A stretch of DNA of 64,000 nucleotides from Hymenopellis radicata (GCA_015501595.1 JADNRX010000005.1:124001-188000), one strand, 5' to 3'; shown: positions 1 to 12,115, numbered from the stretch's first letter. The notes: generated by a model not told the origin, from the letters alone. Translations and numbers: made by a program.

Positions 1-1197
1 TTGCTGCTTATGATGAGTTGGACGACATCAAACCGTTGGATGCATTCTCGGACGAGCCAGACACATGTACCACTGGCGACGAGCATCTCGACCGCGCGTT
101 AGGCGGCGGGATACGCACAGGGATGATATGGGAGGTTGCTGGGGAAAGGTGACGTTTACGCCTCTTTTTACGCGCTTGATTTTGACTTGTGAACGTAGTG
201 GGGCAGGAAAGACGCAACTAGCGCTTCATCTCTCCCTAATGATCCAGTTGCCCGAAAGGCTGGGCGGGCTTTCTGGATCGACATGCTACTTGACTACGTC
301 CTCGTCACTCCAAACGGAGCGTCTAATCGAGCTGATCAATTCGCATCCCCAGCTTTCGTCTGCCGTATGTGGCTTGGAAGCAATCCACACGATGCCTTGT
401 CCTACTATTCCCCTCCTTCTCCATATTTTACGCGAGACCCTCCCACCTTTCATTGAACAACAATCTCATTCCGAGCCTGTCAAATTGCTCGTAATTGATG
501 CCTTAGGAGAGCTGTTTCACACTACGGATAAGACGACCAAACGCACGCTGGTGGAGCGGTCTATCGACATTGCGCAGATTTCCGGGTTGCTTCATTCCAT
601 TGCTAGCACGCACAATATCGCCATCGTCGTTTTAAACGAAGTTGTTGACACGTTTGATCGTGGCTTTATCGACTCGGATGAAGACCACCTGTCATACAGT
701 GATCAAGCACGCTGGTTCAGTCGTGCGAGTACTATCGCCGGAGAAGATAAGAAGGAGGCAAGCCTGGGCTCGTTTGGGCAAACCAAGTAAATGTGCGCAT
801 CCAGATGTCGCGCACTGGTCGACGGCGTTACTTGAATGACTTTGAGTCAATGAAACGACAGAAGCAGCACCAGAACACGGCCAAATCCTCGCGAGACACT
901 GACGATCAGACGACGCTTATTCGACGACTGAGCGTCATATTCAGCTCCGTTGCACCCCCCGCATACATCGACTATATCGTTACACCTTCGGCGCTCTTTG
1001 GTATCCCAGAGGAAGGAGCGCCAAAGCCGCCGTCCAACCCACTGCCTCCATTCGCCACAGCCGCTGCGGTCTGCCCGTTGAGCACCCAGGTACCTCCATT
1101 GGACAGAGGATTTGACGACGATGACCTTGAACCGTCGAACGACTCTTGGGACTTGGGCGGTCTTTTAGACTCAGAGGAAACAGGCGATATATCGTGA
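1..1197 (+). CDS. RAD57: RAD51 paralog, RAD57/XRCC3-type DNA repair ATPase (5' end outside window)
   Basis: Homologous-recombination mediator: members of this family load or stabilise Rad51 filaments on single-stranded DNA in the nucleus. The window opens inside the coding region. The first exon runs to about base 149, an intron of about 50 nt follows, and splicing across it creates the Walker A motif GESGAGKT. Downstream are a hydrophobic Walker B strand (LLVIDALGELF), an IAIVVLNEVVD strand, and the late core motif LVWANQVNVR followed by SRTGRR, typical of Rad51 paralogs. The tail after that is acidic and disordered. The reading frame breaks at the GGG of 766-768: adding one G joins ASLG directly to LVWANQ in the next frame, so a base is probably missing from the sequence. 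The gene converges on the next one with 86 bp between stops. RAD57 is preferred over RAD55 or RAD51 by overall pattern, without an alignment. Confidence 0.8.
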
Positions 1198-1283
1198 AAG
1201 TCGTGAAATCAATTACTCGGAGAAAATACAACATTATAGAACTAAGGATTAAATCAAGTAAGTCTAGGTCGTAATATTCGTGA

Positions 1284-2145
1284 TTAGTATCGTGGAAATG
1301 GCTCCCATGTTAGGGGCGTTTGTGGCTTCATTCCCGGCGTCCAGACAGGCCAGTTTTCTGGCTCGTACGGCGAACTGCAGTGTCCTATTCGCATCGAAGG
1401 GGTTACAGACACCGAAGACTCTTCGTGATGAACGGCCATCTGCGGGTGAGGTGCTTCGTTCACAGCAGGATTACTACCAGACACCGCATCTCTAAAGACT
1501 AGGATGGCGCCAAGAACGGCTGAAAGGCTCCCATTTAGTTCGTTCCTCTATCATGTACGAGATGAAAGGAAAACCCACCGAGTACAGGTGACAACCATGA
1601 CAACGCAAGCAATGCATTCGCAAACGTACAGCTATGCGGCAATTTTGCGAAGTTCCCGCATAGACTACCGAGACCTGTACTGACAGAGAAGAAGATGGCA
1701 CTTGCTGTCGAAGGAATGAGCCTCGTCGACGTATCGGAGCGAAATACTTATACTACTTACGCAGCGTATCAACGAAGAGGATGGCAAACGTCCAGAAGTG
1801 AATCCTTCGCGCATACTCGCGTTTCATTGAACCTCGGAACATCTTGATCATCTCTGACGCCGTAATAATCACCAGAGCCATCCAATTCGTGACTGTTAGC
1901 CCAGCCATGACGGCTATAAAGAGGATCAGAAGGGACTCTGATAGTCATCCATTGGCGGGCGTCTCTCACCCGATATAGACGCCACAGCAAGAGATGTGTA
2001 CGACAGAGCAAGAATAGCGATGTTGAGAACGAATATGCAGACTGGATGAAAGCAATGAGTGGTTTGGTTTGGTCTCTTGAAGCATAAGAGACGTACCAAG
2101 AACGGCAACATTAAGGAAACGAGGCGAGACGAAGTATAATGTCAT
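1284..2145 (-). CDS. Four-TM membrane protein, MARVEL-like
   Basis: Assembled from five exons by splicing. The start at 2145 gives MTLYFVSPRFLNVAVLG, followed by four hydrophobic segments at roughly residues 12-35, 40-60, 78-98 and 118-142. A conserved-looking loop with paired cysteines (LCGNFAKLPHSC) lies before the last segment. The soluble C-terminal tail of about 70 residues is polar and proline-rich and ends at 1284. All introns are short (about 45-60 nt) with clean GT-AG borders, and each join keeps frame. The topology and the cysteine loop resemble fungal MARVEL-domain proteins, which sit in the plasma membrane or in vesicles; that assignment is inference. Function is unknown. Confidence 0.55.
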
Positions 2146-2300
2146 TTTGACTTATAGCAGTCAGAGAGACTTTCGAGGAGCGGGCAGGATGAGCAGGAAG
2201 CAGGTGGATCAATAGTCTCGAGGCCAGACGCCTGCCAGTAAGATACTCGATGACAGTCGATCGAGTACCCGGCGGAGCGTCTGGAACAATTCGACCCCCT

Positions 2301-2336
2301 TTTGGCGGGGTCGGATTTTTTCCCACGATTTAATGG
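2301..2336 (+). repeat. Left inverted repeat, 36 bp
   Basis: Begins tttggcggggtcgg and ends acgatttaatgg. It is a perfect reverse complement of 3592-3627. Similarity continues outward with mismatches to about 2279. Confidence 0.9.
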
Positions 2337-2531
2337 CACTTCACCAAATTTCTGAAAAGTCAAAGTAACAACCATCCGCAATAATTATTCTGAGTCACTA
2401 CAATGTTGGAGAATGCAAATACAAGGACAGGCATGTTTTTAGATTTTTTAAATTCGCAAAATTCGTCAGCAGACAAGCCGATCATTCTAAGTAAGACCCC
2501 CATCCTCCTATCCCTTCTCAACCTTCGCAAC

Positions 2532-2938
2532 ATGGTCGGGGGACTCAAACGAGCGCGAAGCGAAGACCCAGCATACACTCCTCAAACATATGTCAAGCGA
2601 TTTCGTGGAACGGGCGGGCGTACACGTGCCAGTACACGGGGTCAGCCTGCTCTGCAGCAGCAACAGCTCAGAACGATAACGACGAGGATCCGGAGCCAAT
2701 CGTTGAGCCAAGCAGTAGTGCTCCCGCATCTCCAAAATTCTGGAGTGCCAATTCTCGTGAAACGACGCCCATTCCCATTGAGCCTCTCGATCCGGGCACC
2801 ATCACTCCTCCAAATCAACGACACTCACCGGGTCTCCCCGCCTCAGGGCGGAGCATCCTAGACTCCCCAAAGAAGAAGCGTCGTGGTCGGCCACGCAGAA
2901 GCGCGCGCACTGATGGACGACAAGGACGACTGCTTTGA
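2532..2938 (+). pseudogene. AT-hook / basic nuclear protein ORF, frame-broken
   Basis: Starts MVGGLKRARSEDPAY and continues with a basic stretch (VKRFRGTGGRTRASTRG). The frame then breaks at the GGGG of 2638-2641. One added G would carry it into an acidic, serine/proline-rich region and a C-terminal KKKRRGRPRR motif, which is a classic AT-hook and nuclear signal, ending at 2938. A DNA-binding role is inferred only from this motif. It may be a component of the inverted-repeat element or a captured host gene piece. No catalytic domain is present. Confidence 0.4.
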
Positions 2939-2999
2939 AGCGAGGATTGTCTGCCATTCCGGGTCCCAGAAGGCCGACGCGATACTTGTTCAAATCCTA

Positions 3000-3414
3000 C
3001 TACTCGTGAGTTAAATGAATTAAGTTTAGAAATAGGGAACACACCTCGAGCTTCTGGTCCCTGTCTTTAGTGTTCGAGGTGAACGCAACGGCTGCCAGTA
3101 TACCAAGCGCGTTCAATTCCTTCACCTGACTCTCCATCAGCGCAGACAGCGGACCCACGACCACTACAATCCTCTTGTCACCCTCATCGTCGTCGCTTTC
3201 ACCAACCATGTGGTAAAAAAGCGAATACCAAAGTGCCAGAGTCTTGCCACCACCCGTTGGCACATCCAGAAATGTGCTGATCCCCTTAACCACGTTCTGC
3301 CCCGCTTCCTCCTGGAAATTGCATAGCGTGGGGACTCCAAACACTGGAGACATCATCGTTCGCGTCCTCGCTGCCCGCTGGGGGGTCTATTTCGCGCACA
3401 GGAGTAAATGGCAT
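3000..3414 (-). pseudogene. RecQ-type DEAD/DEAH helicase fragment (N-terminal motor part)
   Basis: The fragment carries FGVPTLCNFQEEAGQNV, then motif I (VPTGGGKTLALWYSLFYH) and a motif Ia-like strand (VVVVGPLSALMESQ) followed by VKELNALGI. These are the start of a RecQ-family helicase core. DEAH, motifs III-VI and the RQC region are absent because the reading frame ends after about 118 residues. A plausible start, MPFTPVREIDPP, lies at 3414 but is in a different frame from the motor, so the fragment is also broken near its beginning. RecQ fragments are frequent in fungal repeats and subtelomeres (general knowledge). This copy lies inside the inverted-repeat element and is unlikely to be active. 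Confidence 0.65.
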
Positions 3415-3591
3415 GGTTGGGGATGAGGGGTAATTTGTTGGGAAAGATCACGTTCTGTATCCGGCGGTAACGCGAATTTCGGAAAAATAAAAATGTGCTT
3501 CGACTTGTATTGATGTGTAGTATGATATAACAGAAGCTTGAGGTCGAAGGGCAAAGTTGTAACTTGGAGGTGGTGGTAAAACGACGAAGTC

Positions 3592-3627
3592 CCATTAAAT
3601 CGTGGGAAAAAATCCGACCCCGCCAAA
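3592..3627 (-). repeat. Right inverted repeat, 36 bp
   Basis: Exact reverse complement of 2301-2336. The helicase fragment begins about 180 bp inside it. Confidence 0.9.
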
Positions 3628-3643
3628 TAGGGCTCGAAATGTT

Positions 3644-3692
3644 CCAGTCGCTTCGCCAGGGGTCTGATCGGACCGAACTGGCGAAGTGACTG
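3644..3692. repeat. Near-perfect palindrome beside the right inverted repeat
   Basis: The arms ccagtcgcttcgccag and ctggcgaagtgactgg pair with one mismatch around a loop of about 17 nt. It lies just outside the right repeat and may be a subterminal hairpin of the element or an older insertion scar. Confidence 0.75.
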
Positions 3693-3742
3693 GTATCGAG
3701 TCTAGTGGATCAACGACCTGTTGCTCAAAGCTTTATGAGTTC

Positions 3743-3782
3743 TTTTCATCTCGCGCCTTTGTCCTTTCATCTCGCACCTTTG
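3743..3782 (+). repeat. Two-copy tandem repeat, 20 bp unit
   Basis: Two adjacent copies of a unit with core ttcatctcgc(g/a)cctttgt. The surrounding stretch from 3693 to 4092 shows no supported gene; it holds the 3' flank of ATG8 and the edge of the repeat element. Confidence 0.7.
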
Positions 3783-4092
3783 TGCTTGTATTCAAAGAGC
3801 CTTTATGCTACCCCAGAAGTCGGACATAGATCGCTGCAGATCAATCAACCTCAGGAGGATGGGATTCAAGACGGATGGTTGAATAATATATCACAAGTAG
3901 ACAGTAATATTTAATATAAGCATCGATACATTCCATTTCATGCATTGAAAAAGAGACATTAAAATAGTACAACGAGAACGGAGACGAGAAAAGTATGCAA
4001 GGCATGACATGAAAGTCTGTGCTGGGACGTTTCCACCAGCTCTAGTTTTCTGGAATTTCATTCACGCATGCACAGCGCCACAGGCCAAGGAA

Positions 4093-4703
<611 letters not shown>

Positions 4704-5011
4704 AATGGCACTGTAGACGAGAGCGGTGGTGAAAGAGGTACGAGTCCAATAGCAAGAGTGAGGTCGAGGGAGATGGTGGTCAAGTCTCAATGAACCCTGA
4801 CCACGCGGACGCCTCCATGTATGGGTTGCTGTTTGGACGTGTTGTTTTGAGTCAATGTGCTTACTTCCGTGACCTACACATTTAAAGGTTGCGTCGGCTT
4901 GACTCTCAGGGGAGTCGCCAGCGGTCCCGTAGACCCAAACAACCATCGTAATCAATTCGTAATATAGTGTACAGACGCGACTTTTGCGACAAACCGCAGA
5001 AAGCAAAACAC

Positions 5012-7118
5012 TCAAAGATAAGGACCATTAGCAACCTGGAAGAGTCTCTGAACAGTCATCGACTCGCTGGCCTGCTCATTACGAAACGCATTCACGTCTT
5101 CTTCATGCACAGATCTTCCAAAATCAATAATGCGGAAGCGCTTCACATCGCTCGTCAATGAACTCTGAAGGACAGGCCAGTCATGAATGTTGCCATAATC
5201 CATCACAACATTTCGAGGTGCAACGGAGTTGTGAAGCCACCCTTCAGCATGCATCCGGAAGAATAGAGCAGCGCATTCTTGTCTGACAGAACGATTATCA
5301 TGGGATACTTGAGCAGTCATATTGCGTACCTATCGTCCATTCCCAGTTCGTCGACATCGACGGCCTTTCCACAATCCTCAACCAACAAGATGGGACTGAT
5401 ATAGGTATCCTTATCCTCGTCAGTCTTCTCTGGTACATAATAGCCATAGAACTGCGGGACGACAGGCCGATACGGGGGTTGGATCGTGAAGTGGCGGAGA
5501 ACGTTATATCCACTCCATGCTGGAAGAAGTGCTCGGGAAACTTCTGGTAATTGCTCGCCTCTCGCTTGAGATGGTCGTCGTGCTGTATAGACAATTTGGC
5601 GGCGACTTCGACTTTGAAGGTTGTTGGCGCGGCACGGCGTTTGGGCTGATGCTCGCAATAGTTTCCTGGTGTACTCCACTGTACACCTTGTACATTGATC
5701 TTACGCCTAGTCCCTTCGTAGCAGTCACGAGAGTATGTCCCAGGTTTGCTGAAGGAGAAGTGTTTGTCCTTCGACGGATCGTCCCTATCATTGCTGAACG
5801 CAAAGTCCTCCATAGGTTCAACCTTGTGTTCCGTCCAAATCCTTCCTGTACGCTTATGCTCCTTAGCCGCCGCCAACAACAGGTCCTCAATTTGGTATCC
5901 TAACGGTTCTTCGGGGTTGGTCTTGACGTGAGGCATCTCCGCTTTCAGTTGCTTGAGGATAGCCAAGGAGCTGCATTCATCGCACATGGTGGGCTCAACC
6001 ACCAAGGACCTTGGGATCTCCAATTCGGCACGGTAGACGTAGGAATGGTTGCCTTGACCTAAGCGCTGATCGGCAGACAAATAGAGATGAGCTACACGCG
6101 TGAACGTCGGTTCATCAGGATATGGAGGCAATTGCGCGAATGTTGCCTCGAGAACTTTCCCGTCTTCAAGTGGTTCACTACCAGGCAGCAAGCTAGGATC
6201 CGTGATGAACATCAGACCGGGAGAATGTTTCTTGGGTGCATTCTTGATCTCCTCGCGTTTGGCGGCGATGGCTTTGCGAGTAGCTGCAGAAAGGCAAAGT
6301 TTATAGAAACGAGGGAGAGCCAATTTCTTCTTCTTCTTGTCGTCGTCGCGTGTGCCAACTTGAACAGTGTTGTCGGGGTCATGAACGACGAGCTTCTCTG
6401 GGAGGAGGTGGAAGGGAATTCGATTGTGGAACTGATGAAATGCAGCCTGTTGATTGGGATTGGAAATGAGTATCTGGAGGAACGTGAAGGCGAATTTCTT
6501 ACGTTATCGGGCATACTCTTTAGAACGCCTTCATCAAGGTCCCTCAAACATGGTGGCCATATCGTACGGCATAATTTCAACAGGATCAGCCTCTTGTTCT
6601 GCCCATGCAATCTCGTCTGGAGCGTGGTTGAGTTCCCCCACTGCCTTCACAAAGGCTAAGAGCTTGCTGCTCGTCGAGGTGAGCTCGAGATATGGACAAT
6701 CTGCGATTCGCCTAGTATGGAAGAAATCAAGGACGGTGGCACCCCAGAGGGGTAGACCGTTTCCTGCCGTCTTGAAGGTGCCATAGGGCCCTTCAATGAC
6801 AGGACCCTTTGGATCTCTAGGCCACGCTCTGCGAATAGCGCGATGTCGAACAGTGTCAGGACCTGGTTGGGAGGCGGCGGAAGGTGACTCAGCCTTGCGT
6901 TCGTCCAAGAAGACCTCGTCCATCAGCCGTTCGATGCGTTTGGCGCGGTTCGACGCGAACATGCCCTTGAATCCTTTTTCGAGGTTGCTGTCGAACATGA
7001 CTGCAAAATGCTGAGTGAAAAGCCAGAGAATGATTGGCAATGTTACCTGGCGAGTGGACGTGCTGGTGGTGGTTAAGAGAAGAGAAGCTGGGCCACACGG
7101 CCAGCGACGATCGTCCAT
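5012..7118 (-). CDS. Fungal-type protein kinase (FunK1-like), frame-interrupted
   Basis: A long agaricomycete kinase-like protein. Exon 1 starts MDDRRWPCGPAS at 7118 and an in-frame intron is removed before HFAVMFDSNL. The middle part contains LGQGNHSYVYRAELEI as a glycine-rich loop, an ILKQLKAE strand and a KVEVAAKLS strand. The last exon carries the catalytic-loop equivalent GWLHNSVAPRNVVMDYG and the metal-binding motif RIIDFGRS. The usual HRD aspartate is replaced (H-N-S), so phosphotransfer is doubtful, although variants of this loop occur in FunK1 proteins. The frame is broken at four places (near 6541-6543, 6538-6539, 6495-6497 and 5517); each is repaired by one base added to a homopolymer, after which family-like sequence resumes. 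Whether this is a degraded gene or sequence error cannot be settled here. Substrate is unknown. Confidence 0.7.
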
Positions 7119-7237
7119 TGTCCTCGACCGCAAAAGAGTTATCAACAAAGAAGCTTGTCAGGAGTGCCTATTGATGCCGGGATTCCGGGCCGATCATTCG
7201 ATCGCGATTAAAATTCGTTTTCATCTCAGTCATCATC

Positions 7238-8469
7238 ATGGCTGCGATGGATATAGACATGCCATGCAAACTAGCGCTTGTGGCCACCTTGGAAGGTCAG
7301 TATACATTGTATACCACTCTAATTGCCACTCAGATGTTTCTTAGGACACGAAGACCGCGCCTGGCACGTCGCATGGAATCCTACAAAACCCCTCCTCGCA
7401 TCATGCTCCAGCGATAGATCTGTACGGATGTACACATATACACAGAAGCAGACTCTTTCACCAACGTCGCCTCAATACCGACGGGGCACACCAAGAGTGT
7501 CCGTGCTGTCGCTTGGTCTCCGTCTGGAAATACACTTGCAACCGCCTCATTTGACGCTAATCTTGGTATCTGGGAGCGCGAAGAGGATGGCGGAGAGTGG
7601 GAATGCCTTACACTACTAGAGGGCCACGAGACCGAGTGCAAGAGCGTGCATATTCTTGCACTGGGACGCTCCTTGCCAGCTGTAGTCGAGACAAGTCTGT
7701 CTGGGTTTGGGAGGGTATGTTTTATCTCCAACAGAAAACGGACACAATCTAACCGTCCTGTAGTCCAACCCGATGCTGATTTTGAGTGTCTCGGAGTGAT
7801 GATGGAGCACTCGCAAGATGTAAAGAGCGTCGTGTGGCATCCAACCGAAGAAGTACAACTCCTCGTCTTGACTTGACTCATTAACTCATCGTCGCATAGC
7901 TGCTCGCCTCTGCGTCTTATGACAATACCATTAAGCTCTACGTCGACGATCCTTCTGACGACTGGTACTGTACTTCTACCCTCTCTGGACATACATCTAC
8001 TGTCTGGGGTCTTGCATGGTCACCAAACGGAAGATATCTGGCATCCTCCTCCGATGATAAGACCGTCAAAATTTGGCAGCGTACGGGCGAGTTCACCTTC
8101 AAGGAGGCGTTGACTTTGAGTGAGCACGAGAGAGCAGTGTATTCTGTCTCATGGGGAAAGGGGAAGGGGAAGAGTGAAAGTGAGGTGGTTTGGGGTGGCT
8201 AGCGAGCACTGGCAGTGACGGGATGCTGAAAATATGGGAGATATCTGTGCGTGTATCCTTCTTGCTGCTTAGGAGAAGCTAACTAGACAGTGAACGTATA
8301 GGAACACGAAGGTTCGATACAGCATAGGATGATTGCATCCACAAATGACGCACACGACGTGTACGATGTGAATACTGTGGCGTGGTGTCCAAGAGACGGT
8401 TACGAGGATTTGCTGGGCACAGCGGGAGATGATGGAGTGGTCAAAGTATGGAAGGTTGCACTGGGCTAA
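7238..8469 (+). CDS. CIA1: Cytosolic iron-sulfur assembly WD40 protein Cia1/CIAO1
   Basis: Seven-bladed WD40 scaffold of the cytosolic Fe-S targeting complex, which delivers clusters to nuclear and cytosolic apoproteins. Starts [14 protein letters not shown] and enters [15 protein letters not shown] after the first intron. Blade motifs follow in order: [118 protein letters not shown] and [14 protein letters not shown] at the end. Three single-base losses interrupt the frame (7448, 7648 and in the GGGG of 8192-8195); each is a G missing from a short G run, and blade sequence resumes at once. At least four introns. The order and spacing of blades fit CIAO1 better than a general WD40 protein. 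Confidence 0.88.
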
Positions 8470-8623
8470 TGAATCCAGTGTTCGTGTACGACAATATCAC
8501 TTACATTAACATCTTTCCAATGCCACAGGGCGATTGCGAGAGAGTCGGGGAGGTAGAAATGATTCCGGGGCATAGTGCACATGTAAATAATGATACATCC
8601 GTCTCTATCATACGTTCTGTACA

Positions 8624-11600
8624 TCACCGCGGGCGCGTTGTCACAATAGACACCTCTGAATTTGTTCTTCTCAGCAAGCCACCAACAACATTTGACACTG
8701 CCTCTGTAATCTGGTGTTGCTGTTGATGCTGCGAATGCTTCACATAGAATAGTCGAACATTGGTCGAGTTCCATATTCCCAACGGTGACATGCCGCGGAG
8801 GTATATTTCTCCCCATATCAACGATGTCAACCACACCATCGACGCGTCAGACCACTATAGATACAACTAATAAATACGACGCGCTGATGAGAGGTAGCGA
8901 GTGACTGACCATAAACTTGCGAGAATTTAGCGGAGGGACAGGCGGAAGCACTTCCTTCAAAGTCACAGAGCCCAAGAAGTCCAAGATCGCCGCCGTAGCG
9001 TTGGTCTTATGACGAGACGCGTGATAAACCTGTATTTTGGGTAAAAGTTCTGAAATGACCAGCATCACAGGATCTAGTGGTAAGCTATAATATATCGTTA
9101 GGAGCGAGATGTCATCAGTGTAAATGAGCTCACCCTTGCTGCCAAGATCGTACCTGAACGATATCAATAAGGTGAAAGCGGTATCGAAGAATAAACATAC
9201 CCATTCTTGAGATGGAACAAACCCATTCCGTCCGATACCAAGTGCCGCCACTCTTTCAAGACTGACTTCGACATCGGTCGATGAAGAACGGCGCTCCTTC
9301 TGTTTTCCGCGCGCTTTCTCCGACGTCCCAGTAATCGATTCTCGCGGGATGACCGACTCCGTTGTAGGCGACATGGGAGGCGGAGCGGAAATTGACAGCT
9401 CGGGCTCTCGATCAGCAGCTTCACCTGATGATCCCATCTCTTCCTGCGACTCGGAAGCCAGCAGTTTCGACTTTTCCGACTCTTGTACCTCATTATCATC
9501 GGAGCCTCGCGGACTCTTCGCGACACCCTGGCCCTGCTGTTCTTTCAAACTCTGCACGCGCTTTATCTCGCGTACAGCTCTGGACAACGTGAACGTTCCC
9601 AAATCCTCGAATAGTTTATGGGAGGATAATATGCCATAGATCAAATTCGGATTCTCCGCCAGGTGGTAGAAGACAACACCATTGAAAAGCTCAAGCCTAG
9701 AAGAGTATTGGATTGAAGTCGTTGAAAAGAGTGCTGAAGTCCTCACATAAAGAACAATAATCTTGGATGACCTTCATCAGCCAGTAGGAAGAGGGGATTG
9801 GAGAATGATTTGAACAGTTGAATTAATCGGGCAGAAGTCGTGACGCTCAAATTCTTGAAGTGCGGCGCAGAATTTGATAGGGAGATCACCAATGCCGGGT
9901 ACAGGGCATTCAAGGAGCCGGACGTCGTCGCCACAATGGAGTATATAGCCTACGAAATCAGTAAGTCGAAGCAAGGAACAAGGATACCCATACGTTGATC
10001 ATGAAATCGGCAGCATTCCCTGGAACGGCCCACTTCGAGGGCACTTGGATGGTAAGGGGGTTCGAGAGCTTGGCGCCAAAGCCGGACTCAGCTGACAGAG
10101 ACTGAATAATATAGGAGAGGGTTCGACATATTCCATGTTGCTCTACAAATACATGAGTAAACGACTGCATCAATGTGAAGCGACGTACGGGGTTTGTCTT
10201 TAATCTCCAGGTTGTAGCATAGGAGATGCCCCACTAAATCCATACATTTATCGTGTTCTATAACGAAGGCTCTAAATTTCTGCGCGACGTAAGCCCTACA
10301 TATGACAGATAGAACAAGGTCTTACCTTGTTCAGGTCCAAAATTTTCCAGAGAAGAACGGTAGCTTCAGCGACATAGGGAAGAGACTTTCTAGCGCCAGG
10401 CAGAACATTGTTAATTGTCGTTAGCTGCTTATCGTATATCCCCATGATACCGTCGAAAATAAAGGCAAAATCTTGTGTGCGGTGCTGAAAACAGGTCAGA
10501 GCGAAGAATTGCCTACGACGTATGTACGCACCAGCTTCATTAAGAAATATCTGAAAGAGTTTGTTTTCGCTGTCGGTTGTTCGCCGTTGGCAGAGTCCCT
10601 TGCACTGCCACTCTGGAAATCCAAGGCCGCAATCAGGACCTGAAGACTCATTCCGACGAGAGTCGATCGTGTATCTTCGCCCTTGAACACGAGATGATTG
10701 TAAGGTAGCCTTCCAGCCATGCTTCCTATGCTCGAGTTGACTTGCATATGCGAGTTCATGACGGTATTCAGGAGCGAGCATAAGATAGTCAAGACATCGC
10801 GTCTGGGTATCTTCTGTACGAGGTGTAGAGAGTACAGGGAAGGCTTGGAGAAGAGGGACGATGGCGGCACGTATATCTGTCTTGATAATAAGACGAGAAG
10901 AAGACGAAGCACCTCCGTTTTGTTATTGTCATACTGAGTATGAGGGCCAGGATCTGAAGTAGAACCGACTCCTTTCTCCCTGTCGAATTGTTAGAAGTAT
11001 CCAGGAGGGATAACGCAATAGCGCACCAGATAACATAGTTGATCTTGTGGTGGTCAACTTGTATTTTGGTGGGTAGGGTGAAGCCGCAACAGAATAGCAG
11101 ATCGATGATAGAGCCAAACAATTTCTCGCCCAAAGCAGGTTTAGTAGACTTTGGTTTCGGCTTCGGTGCTGGTTGAGGTGCCGACTCTTCGTCGCTCGCA
11201 TCGTCATCCTCAATAACAAATTGTGGCGGCCGAGAGTCCAAGTCTTCCGGTTCGTAGACCTCTTCTCTTCTCCATAGTACTTCCAACTCAAATACGCTGG
11301 ACTCCCCCTCCACTTCGAATACCACGGGCAAGACGCGCTGCAGGACTCGAAGACAATTGAGGACTTCTTTCGTCGTGTTCCGGTCGCCGTTACCAGCTTT
11401 CATGAATGCAATGGCATTTGCGGCGGTGTTCGTTGGCGTTGGGAACGTATGGTCGGAAATGAGGTTGGTAAGGCGAGCTGTTATTACACGAATGAGGGTG
11501 GCGATGTTTTCGGGAGCATCGAGCAGGGCCCGTCGTACTGTTTGAGATTGAGTGTGAAGAAGGAGCCGTGATGTGGGCTGCTCACCATCATGGGGCGTAA

Positions 11601-11898
11601 TGAGCGAGTACACTTCAGAGGCCGAGTCGAATAGGACGGTATACTGAACCACGATTAAGATGGTGTGCCAAACCTCCAGTAAAGACGGACCTGATTCCAA
11701 TAGCTGTCTGTCTCCGGATATTCTGCAGAGATATAAATGAGAATTCCGTACAATTGGCGACGAACGAGACCAGGTCGGCACACGTACTCGTACTGTTGCT
11801 AACTTGATTAATCCCGAAGGCTGGCTTCGGAAAGCAAGCTTCTCCGCATCAGGCAGCAGTCCAAATGGCGCCGTCAGCTTCTGCGGTAGTGAAAACAT
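8624..11898 (-). CDS. HID1-family (high-temperature-induced dauer formation) trafficking protein
   Basis: Large peripheral Golgi protein family (animal HID1, S. pombe Ftp105) acting in secretory sorting. The gene has many short introns. The start at 11898 leads to PDAEKLAFRSQPSGLIKLA, then EYPETDSYWNQYTVLFDSAS and VYSLITPHDVRRALLDAPEN after splicing, a pattern typical of the family N-terminus. An acidic, proline-rich insert lies near residue 230. Later exons carry LEVLWRREEVYEPEDLDSRP, HLAENPNLIYGILSSHKLFE, DLGTFTLSRAVREIKRVQ, the VPSQEWV motif with PLDPVMLVISELLPKIQ, and a last exon with MVWLTSLIWGEIYLR and IWNSTNVRLF. The region between residues about 600 and 700 is low-complexity. It converges on CIA1 with about 155 bp between stops. 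Family call is firm; function in this organism is inferred. Confidence 0.85.
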
Positions 11899-12115
11899 GG
11901 CAAGGTCTTGCTCGCCAGTCGTCCGCAGTCCTCGATTGAGAGATGGTAATGGCGAGACGCACGTTAAGTAATTAATTAAGTAAGAGATGACATCGTATTG
12001 CGCGTAATTATTTCATTAATTACTTATTTTAAGGTCTGGAAATGTCAAATATCACTGATCAACTTGGTACCAACAGATGGGGTCGTTCAACAGATGGTCT
12101 CGTCCAACATCTCGT

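Larger units (their letters stand above)
2279..3652. mobile_element. Inverted-repeat-bounded element with two convergent ORFs
   Basis: Two copies of the same sequence face each other at 2301-2336 and 3592-3627. They are identical over 36 bases, and weaker similarity extends outward through a shared ctggaaca block and inward through acttc. The interval holds an AT-hook ORF reading inward from the left end and a RecQ-helicase fragment reading inward from the right end, each starting a short distance inside its repeat. No transposase is visible. The layout suits a non-autonomous terminal-inverted-repeat element, or a remnant that captured gene pieces. I could not identify a target-site duplication with confidence. 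The ordinary genes on both sides are intact in layout. Confidence 0.5.

Noticed and set aside
2985..3000. gttcaaatcc, resembling a tRNA T-loop
   Set aside because: No T-stem pairing, no acceptor stem and no B-box partner at the right distance.
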